The notes under the pieces were generated by a model. It was not told the origin of the DNA, made no database searches, and saw only the letters and a list, made by a program, of their open reading frames with translations. DNA of 7,184 nt from Collinsella aerofaciens (lineage in GTDB: Bacteria; Actinomycetota; Coriobacteriia; Coriobacteriales; Coriobacteriaceae). Position numbers and translations under genes: made by a program. Shown here piece after piece: positions 1 to 7,184 of the stretch. The stretch's first letter is position 1; each line of letters starts with the position of its first letter. The stretch is from positions 1-7,184 of the forward strand of contig NZ_CABJDK010000008.1 in assembly GCF_902364355.1 (NCBI RefSeq). The letters run 5' to 3'.

Positions 1-15
1 ACGGCTCGGTGCCGT
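1..15 (-). terminator. Possible start of the rrn operon terminator
   Basis: Six bases past the end of 5S, the minus strand reads ACGGC, a five-base loop ACCGA, then GCCGT: a perfect 5-bp GC-rich stem. Its place right after 5S is where an intrinsic terminator is expected. The window ends at the base of the stem, so no U-tract can be seen and the stem may continue. It could also be just a processing hairpin. Confidence 0.35.
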
Positions 16-20
16 CCACC

Positions 21-137
21 GGTCAGCGGCGCCCTGGCCTCCCACGGGCTGGCCCCGCAGTACTCTCGGCGCGATGGGGCTTAGCTTCCGGGTTCGGAAC
101 GGGACCGGGCGTGCCCCCCATGCTCTGGCCGCTGACC
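21..137 (-). rRNA. rrf: 5S ribosomal RNA
   Basis: This is the 5S RNA of the large subunit, about 117 nt, the usual length for actinobacterial 5S. The terminal helix I is perfect over 10 bp (21-30 with 128-137). The interior carries the conserved loop motif CCGAACCCGGAAG on the minus strand, plus the GAGAGTACTGCGGGG region near the 3' half. Flanking bases 16-20 and 138-142 extend helix I by five more pairs, giving a precursor stem that probably guides end processing. It lies last in the rrn operon, about 145 nt after 23S. The ends are set by helix I and could be off by a few bases. Confidence 0.95.
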
Positions 138-154
138 GGTGGGCGGCGCCCACC
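138..154 (-). other. Hairpin directly before 5S
   Basis: GGTGGGC, loop of three, GCCCACC forms a perfect 7-bp stem that abuts the 5' end of 5S. Its 5S-proximal arm contains the same GGTGG-complementary bases that could instead pair with 16-20 on the far side of 5S. The two structures exclude each other, so this may be part of 5S maturation. Confidence 0.5.
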
Positions 155-261
155 GTTACGGTGTCCGGTATCGCATACACGTGCCCTGGGGGCCGCATGG
201 CGCATAGGGGAGGTGACTCGGGGGCATCCTCGTGCCCGGACCGCGCGCATGAGCGCTGGGT

Positions 262-271
262 CCCGCGGGCC
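262..271 (-). repeat. 23S processing stem, 3' arm
   Basis: These 10 bases (GGCCCGCGGG on the minus strand) are the exact complement of 3268-3277 upstream of 23S. Inside them, further pairs (CTCG with CGAG, ACCGC with GCGGT) continue towards the mature ends, where 10 of 12 bases still pair. Such a long stem around 23S is the usual RNase III-type substrate in bacterial rRNA precursors. Confidence 0.75.
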
Positions 272-281
272 GCGAGGTGCG

Positions 282-3256
<2,975 letters not shown>

Positions 3257-3267
3257 GACCGCTCTCG

Positions 3268-3277
3268 GGCCCGCGGG
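3268..3277 (-). repeat. 23S processing stem, 5' arm
   Basis: CCCGCGGGCC on the minus strand, 11 to 12 bases before the estimated 23S start, pairs perfectly with 262-271. With the inner pairs it forms a stem of more than 20 bp that brings the two ends of the 23S precursor together. Confidence 0.75.
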
Positions 3278-3515
3278 ATATCCACGTGTCGCTAAAGTTA
3301 ATTAATCGATATCATGAATAGCGCTCGTATGTCGCAATTCGGGTATCTCATACCGCGGCACAGTAGTTGACTGTGCTCGCGATCAGATGCTCCTCACTCA
3401 TATATAAGTGAATTCTTCTTGTTTGGATCGGATGAATGATTGCTATCATTCTGTCTGATAAATCGCAGAAAAGAATCGAGTCTGGAAGAATGATCTTCCA
3501 TCTCTCTCCTATCGC

Positions 3516-3532
3516 TATGCGGCTCTCAAGGT
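3516..3532 (-). promoter_or_regulatory. boxA-like antitermination element before 23S
   Basis: The minus strand reads ACCTTGAGAGCCGCATA. The same motif, differing at two positions (ACCTTGAGAACCGGATA), occurs in the 16S leader. Sequences of the TTGAGAAC/TTGAAAAC type occupy the same two places in rrn operons of Firmicutes and Actinobacteria, where they bind Nus factors so that RNA polymerase reads through untranslated rRNA. The recurrence is seen directly; the function is inferred. Confidence 0.65.
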
Positions 3533-3588
3533 ACGCGGGTGCGACCCCGGGGACCGGGTGCTGCGGGGACTTCCCCCGGGCGACATCC

Positions 3589-3599
3589 ACCGGACGGGC
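3589..3599 (-). repeat. 16S processing stem, 3' arm
   Basis: GCCCGTCCGGT on the minus strand, about 50 nt after the 16S 3' end, is the exact complement of the arm at 5176-5186 before 16S. A second short pairing (GGGC with GCCC) lies inside it. Together they form the stem that encloses the 16S precursor. Confidence 0.75.
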
Positions 3600-3649
3600 T
3601 CCTGCCCTCTATTCGAGTTAAAGTTTGTCTCTCTAAGAATGTATCTCCC

Positions 3650-5158
<1,509 letters not shown>

Positions 5159-5175
5159 AAATATATGGGCTTCGG

Positions 5176-5186
5176 GCCCGTCCGGT
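5176..5186 (-). repeat. 16S processing stem, 5' arm
   Basis: ACCGGACGGGC on the minus strand lies 18 bases before the estimated 16S start and pairs perfectly over 11 bp with 3589-3599 beyond the 16S 3' end. Confidence 0.75.
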
Positions 5187-5256
5187 CCTCTCAGTTCATC
5201 GCTGATCGGTTCCGTTCGATTCATATGGTTTTAGTATAGGAAAAGGAATTTCTCGG

Positions 5257-5274
5257 GGCCGCCTCTCGGCGGCC
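5257..5274 (-). other. GC-rich leader hairpin
   Basis: GGCCGCC, loop GAGA, GGCGGCC forms a perfect 7-bp stem in the 16S leader. No U-tract follows (the next bases are CCGAGAAATTCC), so it is not a typical terminator. It is more likely a structural element of the rRNA precursor. Confidence 0.5.
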
Positions 5275-5329
5275 TTGCGAAAAACAAATCCAAGTTAGAC
5301 CATTTCAAATGGTTCGATGTCTGCCCGGA

Positions 5330-5354
5330 TGCGACACTGAAGTAAGTGTCCATC
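5330..5354 (-). other. Hairpin just after the leader boxA
   Basis: On the minus strand GGATG-GACACT, loop TACTTC, AGTGTC-G-CATCC forms an 11-bp stem with one bulged G. It starts about nine bases after the boxA-like motif. A conserved stem next to boxA would fit a Nus-complex loading region, but the function is inferred from position only. Confidence 0.5.
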
Positions 5355-5362
5355 CTCGCAGT

Positions 5363-5379
5363 ATCCGGTTCTCAAGGTG
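5363..5379 (-). promoter_or_regulatory. boxA-like antitermination element in the 16S leader
   Basis: The minus strand reads ACCTTGAGAACCGGATA and recurs, with two changes, before 23S at 3516-3532. It lies about 205 nt before 16S and downstream of the region where the promoter should be, as boxA does. It probably recruits NusB/NusE and other Nus factors. Confidence 0.65.
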
Positions 5380-5495
5380 CACGCCTGGCGGCTGATCCGG
5401 TCCGACCGGGCCGCGCGGCAAGGAGATATATTGCCAGACCGCGAAGCCTTGTGGGACGTCAATTCCGCTCTTCACAAGTCCTACACAACATATCG

Positions 5496-5516
5496 CTTTC
5501 TATAGGTAATAGAAAG
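5496..5516 (-). other. 8-bp leader hairpin
   Basis: CTTTCTAT, loop TACCT, ATAGAAAG is a perfect AT-rich inverted repeat between the promoter candidate and boxA. No U-tract follows it. It could be a protein-binding site or an RNA stem; I cannot tell which. Confidence 0.4.
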
Positions 5517-5596
5517 ACTGGCGCGGATCTTCCGCACATATCAGATGATGACCCTTTGGTTCAGGAATATATAGAGATCGGTCACCTGTAAGTGTT

Positions 5597-5624
5597 TATC
5601 TACCCGCGCTTTTAGCAATGTAAA
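5597..5624 (-). promoter_or_regulatory. Weak candidate for the rRNA promoter
   Basis: The best sigma-70-like pair I find downstream of the rplT terminator is TTTACA (5619-5624), a 16-base spacer, and TAGATA (5597-5602). It would give a leader of roughly 430 nt and place boxA well inside the transcript. The -10 matches the consensus poorly, and other AT-rich boxes (5567-5574, 5425-5432) lack a good -35. The true start may lie elsewhere in 5380-5630. Confidence 0.3.
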
Positions 5625-5635
5625 CCGCACTTCAG

Positions 5636-5675
5636 ATAAAAAGAGGGAGCGCCGCGCACAACGCGACACTCCCCT
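5636..5675 (-). terminator. Intrinsic terminator after rplT
   Basis: Twenty-one bases past the rplT stop, the minus strand forms a 12-bp stem (5662-5673 with 5645-5656, two G-U pairs, loop TTGTG) followed by TCTTTTTAT. This is a classic Rho-independent terminator. It ends the infC-rpmI-rplT transcript and separates it from the rRNA operon downstream. Confidence 0.93.
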
Positions 5676-5694
5676 AGCGATTCAACAGAATCTA

Positions 5695-6054
5695 TTAGGC
5701 CTCGAGAGCCTTCTTGGCAATGGCAGCCAGCTCGTTGAAGGACTCGATGTCCTCGTAAGCCATCTGAGCCAGGACCTTGCGGTCGAGCTCGATGCCGGCA
5801 ACCTTCAGGCCGTGCATGAACTGAGAGTAAGAGATGTCGTTCAGGCGAGCAGCAGCGTTGATACGGGTGATCCAGAGAGAACGGATCTCGCGCTTCTTGT
5901 TGCGGCGATCACGATACTGATACTGCAGGGAGTGCTGGACCTGCTCTTTAGCATGCTTGTAAGTACGCGAAGCGGCACCGTAGTAACCCTTCGCACGGTG
6001 CATAACGGTACGGCGCTTCTTCTTGGCGGCAACAGCGCGCTTAATACGTGCCAT
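5695..6054 (-). CDS. rplT: 50S ribosomal protein L20
   Basis: L20 binds 23S rRNA early in large-subunit assembly and is the known autoregulator of infC-rpmI-rplT operons in E. coli and Bacillus subtilis. The product has 119 residues (118 in E. coli). The basic N-terminal extension (MARIKRAVAAKKKRR, residues 1-15) threads into the rRNA. The family signature around RSLWITRINAAARLND lies at residues 58-73, and GLKVAGIELDRKVLAQMA at 82-99 belongs to the globular C-terminal domain. A Shine-Dalgarno AGGAG sits 10 bases before the ATG. It is the last gene of the operon, 46 nt after rpmI and just before the terminator. No frameshift or missing part is visible. Confidence 0.98.
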   Translation of the reverse strand: MARIKRAVAAKKKRRTVMHRAKGYYGAASRTYKHAKEQVQHSLQYQYRDRRNKKREIRSLWITRINAAARLNDISYSQFMHGLKVAGIELDRKVLAQMAYEDIESFNELAAIAKKALEA

Positions 6055-6100
6055 GTTCTATCAACTCCTAGACGGTAAAACGAAAAACGGGAACGCGAAC

Positions 6101-6292
6101 TTAGGCGAGACGCGACTTGATGACCTTGCGGTCGGCAGCGGCGATCTCGGTCTCCTGACGGAAGCCACGCTTACGCTTGGTGGACTTCTTGCTCAGGATG
6201 TGGCTCTTGAAAGCCTTGGCGCGCATAAGCTTGCCGGTACCAGTCTTGCGGAAACGCTTCTTGGTGCCGCTGTGGGACTTCATCTTAGGCAT
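6101..6292 (-). CDS. rpmI: 50S ribosomal protein L35
   Basis: L35 is a small basic protein of the large subunit. The product has 63 residues, against the usual 64-66. The family signature is plain: [19 protein letters not shown] (residues 3-21), followed by [21 protein letters not shown] (25-45). The C-terminal tail is short. Shine-Dalgarno AAGGAG lies 6 bases before the ATG. The gene sits 32 nt after infC and 46 nt before rplT, the conserved order of this operon. In E. coli, L20 repression acts at rpmI translation; I see no obvious pseudoknot operator in the short infC-rpmI gap here, so control is more likely through the infC leader. Confidence 0.98.
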   Translation of the reverse strand: MPKMKSHSGTKKRFRKTGTGKLMRAKAFKSHILSKKSTKRKRGFRQETEIAAADRKVIKSRLA

Positions 6293-6324
6293 GAAATACT
6301 CCTTAATCGGTTACAGAACACTAG

Positions 6325-6879
6325 TTACTTGCTATCGCTTGCCGCTTTATCCTCATCGAAGGCGCCCTTAATCGGGGCGAGCAGCATAAGCATGTTACGG
6401 CCTTCCATCTTAGGCTTGGACTCGACCGTAGCGTAAGGCTTGAGATCCTCGGCGAGACGCTCGAGAACGTTAAGGCCCTGCTCCGGGTGAGCCATCTCAC
6501 GGCCGCGGAACATGATGGTGATCTTAACGCGTGCGCCCTTCTTGAGGAAACGCAGAACGTGGCCCTTCTTGGTCTCGTAGTCGCCAACGTCGATCTTGGG
6601 TCGGAACTTCATTTCCTTGACCTCGACCTTGGACTGGTTCTTACGAGCAGCCTTGGCCTTCATGGCCTGCTGGTACTTGAACTTACCGTAGTCCATGACC
6701 TTGCAGACCGGCGGCTCCGCGTTGGGAGCGATCTCGACCAGGTCGAGACCCTGATCGTCGGCGACGCGCTGGGCATCGCGGATGGCGAACAGGCCGAGCT
6801 GAGAGCCATCGACGCCAATCAAACGACACGAAGATGCAGTGATCTCGTCGTTGATGCGGGTGTCATCAGACTTAGCTAT
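6325..6879 (-). CDS. infC: Translation initiation factor IF-3, AUA start
   Basis: IF3 binds the 30S subunit, blocks early 50S joining, and checks start codon and initiator tRNA. From the start chosen here the protein has 184 residues (180 in E. coli). The N-terminal domain spans about 8-77, with RINDEI at 8-13 and DYGKFKY at 63-69. A lysine-rich linker follows, then the C-terminal domain (about 85-170) with KFRPKID (91-97) and the family motif GREMAHPEQG (126-135). The start is set at ATA (6877-6879) because a consensus GGAGGT lies 8 bases before it and the protein then begins (M)AKSDDTRIN, like other IF3s. An in-frame ATG five codons upstream (6892-6894) gives 189 residues, but its G is the first base of that Shine-Dalgarno and only the terminator U-tract precedes it. 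Non-AUG starts are a known feature of infC and support autoregulation by IF3 itself. The gene identity is certain; the start is inferred. Confidence 0.9.
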   Translation of the reverse strand: MAKSDDTRINDEITASSCRLIGVDGSQLGLFAIRDAQRVADDQGLDLVEIAPNAEPPVCKVMDYGKFKYQQAMKAKAARKNQSKVEVKEMKFRPKIDVGDYETKKGHVLRFLKKGARVKITIMFRGREMAHPEQGLNVLERLAEDLKPYATVESKPKMEGRNMLMLLAPIKGAFDEDKAASDSK

Positions 6880-6886
6880 TTTCCCT

Positions 6887-6892
6887 ACCTCC
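6887..6892 (-). promoter_or_regulatory. Ribosome binding site that decides the infC start
   Basis: GGAGGT pairs with the 16S anti-Shine-Dalgarno CCTCC. It lies 8 bases before ATA (6877-6879), a normal spacing. It overlaps the in-frame ATG at 6892-6894, which therefore cannot use it, and no other purine-rich site precedes that ATG. Confidence 0.8.
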
Positions 6893-6898
6893 ATTCAT

Positions 6899-6932
6899 AA
6901 AAAAATAACCCGGCGCTTCTCAGCAACCAGGT
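6899..6932 (-). terminator. Attenuator terminator in the infC leader
   Basis: ACCTGG (6927-6932), a bulged T, TGCT, loop GAGA, AGCG and CCGGGT (6908-6913) make a 10-bp stem with two G-U pairs. It is followed by TATTTTTTT, ending 20 bases before the ATA start. A strong terminator directly ahead of an essential gene in the same direction indicates conditional termination. Its first three bases are shared with the competing stem at 6930-6983. Confidence 0.82.
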
Positions 6933-6983
6933 CGTACACATAGACTTCCTCGATTTGAGGAAGGGAATCTAAGTTGTATGACC
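6930..6983 (-). promoter_or_regulatory. Putative antiterminator stem of the infC leader (L20-leader-like)
   Basis: A perfect 7-bp hairpin (CTTCCTC, loop AAATC, GAGGAAG, 6945-6963) caps a longer imperfect stem. In it TAGA pairs with TCTA, TACA with TGTA, and GGTC (6980-6983) with GACC (6930-6933), broken by small internal loops. The outer arm uses bases ACC at 6930-6932, which the terminator also needs, so only one of the two can form fully. In Bacillus, L20 binds such a leader and favours termination. Whether L20 acts here is inference from the operon content. Confidence 0.6.
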
Positions 6984-6997
6984 AGTCAGCTGCTCAT

Positions 6998-7007
6998 TGG
7001 CGCCAAA
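6998..7007. repeat. Perfect 10-bp palindrome in the infC leader
   Basis: TTGGCGCCAA lies in the leader between the promoter candidate and the attenuator. It might be a protein-binding site, or part of the folded leader RNA. No partner or family is recognised. Confidence 0.3.
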
Positions 7008-7012
7008 AGGTG

Positions 7013-7028
7013 GGAACCCTCAGGTTCC
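7013..7028 (-). other. Small hairpin in the infC leader
   Basis: GGAACC, loop TGAG, GGTTCC forms a perfect 6-bp stem. The sequence after it is CACCTTTTGG, too short a U-run for a good terminator. It is probably a structural part of the leader RNA. Confidence 0.45.
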
Positions 7029-7061
7029 TCTTTAGGGCATTGCGGGAACAACGCCTTGCGA

Positions 7062-7070
7062 ATAATAACA
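7062..7070 (-). promoter_or_regulatory. Extended -10 promoter candidate for infC-rpmI-rplT
   Basis: TGTTATTAT fits an extended -10 (TG-N-TATNNT). No good -35 lies 16-18 bases upstream, which extended -10 promoters can tolerate. It would start a leader of about 175 nt that includes the attenuator. Support is the motif and its position only. Confidence 0.4.
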
Positions 7071-7100
7071 CGTACAGCGCGTTATCACATTACGTACACG

Positions 7101-7122
7101 AAAAAGGGACCTTGACCCCCTT
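7101..7122 (-). terminator. Possible terminator after the tRNA-like end
   Basis: AAGGGG, a seven-base loop, TCCCTT (one G-U) then TTT gives a 6-bp stem whose last pairs use part of the T-run. It lies about 20 bases after the CCA end. It is a modest intrinsic terminator that fits the end of a tRNA transcript. Confidence 0.45.
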
Positions 7123-7141
7123 GAACACTCGCTTGCATGTA

Positions 7142-7184
7142 TGGTGCTCGAGACGAGACTCGAAGGGCCTTCGCTTCGCGAAGG
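7142..7184 (-). tRNA. tRNA-Leu-like 3' end, incomplete (remnant or att site)
   Basis: The minus strand carries a canonical tRNA 3' part: T-loop TTCGAGT (7158-7164), 3' T-stem CTCGT, 3' acceptor strand CTCGAGC (7146-7152), discriminator A and CCA (7142-7144). Before it, CCTTCG-CGAAG-CGAAGG (7168-7184) is a 6-bp hairpin like a class II variable arm. With A73 this suggests leucine (tyrosine is also possible). However, the bases where the 5' T-stem should be (GGCCC, 7165-7169) pair with none of CTCGT in canonical fashion, and the invariant G53 is C. So this is either a damaged tRNA or only the 3' identity segment left by an element integrated in a tRNA gene. The window ends here, so the 5' part cannot be examined. 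Confidence 0.45.

Larger units (their letters stand above)
138..281 (-). other. 23S-5S internal transcribed spacer
   Basis: This stretch of about 144 bases separates 23S from 5S. I see no tRNA or open reading frame worth calling in it. It holds the hairpin next to 5S and, at 262-271, the 3' arm of the long stem enclosing 23S. The rest is GC-rich sequence with no recognised motif. Confidence 0.8.
5159..5635 (-). promoter_or_regulatory. rRNA operon promoter and leader region
   Basis: This stretch of about 480 bases between the rplT terminator and 16S has no credible gene. An ORF of 81 codons on the plus strand lacks a ribosome binding site and crosses the leader structures. The region is clearly more AT-rich than the rRNA. 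In transcription order it holds a weak promoter candidate (5597-5624), a perfect 8-bp hairpin at 5496-5516, a boxA-like motif (5363-5379), a hairpin right after it (5330-5354), a short hairpin at 5299-5313 (ACCAT/ATGGT), a 7-bp GC hairpin with a GAGA loop (5257-5274), and the 16S processing arm (5176-5186). Confidence 0.75.

Noticed and set aside
3342..3500. Clustered small inverted repeats in the spacer as a CRISPR array or tRNA gene
   Set aside because: The stems differ from one another in sequence and spacing, so there is no direct repeat. None fits a cloverleaf.
5233..5238. TATACT as a -10 box close to 16S
   Set aside because: No -35-like sequence at 16-18 bases (the place is GC-rich hairpin), and it would lie downstream of boxA.
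5457..5462. TTGACG as the -35 of the rRNA promoter
   Set aside because: The nearest AT-rich -10 candidates (5425-5432) are 24-26 bases away, too far for a sigma-70 type promoter.
5346..5591. Plus-strand ORF of 81 codons between rplT and 16S
   Set aside because: No Shine-Dalgarno, no recognisable motif, and it runs across the boxA-like element and leader hairpins of the rrn operon.
6872..6898. Eight-codon minus-strand ORF starting at ATG 6896-6898 and overlapping the infC start
   Set aside because: No Shine-Dalgarno before it; only the terminator U-tract precedes it. It is most likely a chance reading, although a leader peptide cannot be fully excluded.
5812..6900. Plus-strand ORFs opposite rplT, rpmI and infC (up to 137 codons)
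   Set aside because: They are antisense shadows of well-recognised ribosomal genes; no ribosome binding sites or family motifs.

Overview
This window is almost entirely translation machinery, and all of it lies on the minus strand. Read in the direction of transcription (high to low coordinates) it holds: a tRNA-Leu-like 3' end at the edge; a long regulatory leader; infC-rpmI-rplT (IF3, L35, L20); a strong intrinsic terminator; a roughly 480-base rRNA leader; 16S rRNA; a spacer with no tRNA; 23S rRNA; a short spacer; and 5S rRNA. The window ends in what may be the start of the rrn terminator. The 16S sequence reads as a member of the Coriobacteriia, most like Collinsella as I remember those sequences. 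That placement comes from recognition, not from a search. High-GC rRNA with an AT-rich leader and spacer fits that group.

Region by region. 7142-7184 holds the last 23 nt of a tRNA, from the T-loop to CCA. What precedes them cannot form the T-stem. 6895-7141 is a leader with a weak hairpin plus U-tract, an extended -10 promoter candidate, and a terminator/antiterminator pair just before infC. 5695-6879 is the infC-rpmI-rplT operon, with short gaps (32 and 46 nt) and a Shine-Dalgarno sequence before each gene. 5636-5675 is its terminator. 5159-5635 is the rRNA leader, with a boxA-like element, several hairpins and one arm of the 16S processing stem. 3651-5158 is 16S, 3257-3650 the internal spacer, 282-3256 23S and 21-137 5S.

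How it works together. IF3, L35 and L20 are made from one mRNA whose leader looks like a transcription attenuator. This resembles L20-controlled leaders known in Firmicutes. The best-supported start of infC is AUA behind a consensus Shine-Dalgarno, which fits IF3 repressing its own translation by rejecting non-standard starts. The rRNA operon follows in the same direction behind the rplT terminator. It has its own leader, two copies of a boxA-like motif (before 16S and before 23S), and long inverted repeats that bring the ends of 16S, 23S and 5S together for RNase processing.

I found no new protein-coding system. Most of the window is a conserved core region. The points worth a second look are the infC start codon, the infC leader switch, and the tRNA fragment at the right edge, which may be a recombination (att) site. 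The other long ORFs across the rRNA genes are chance readings of high-GC rRNA.
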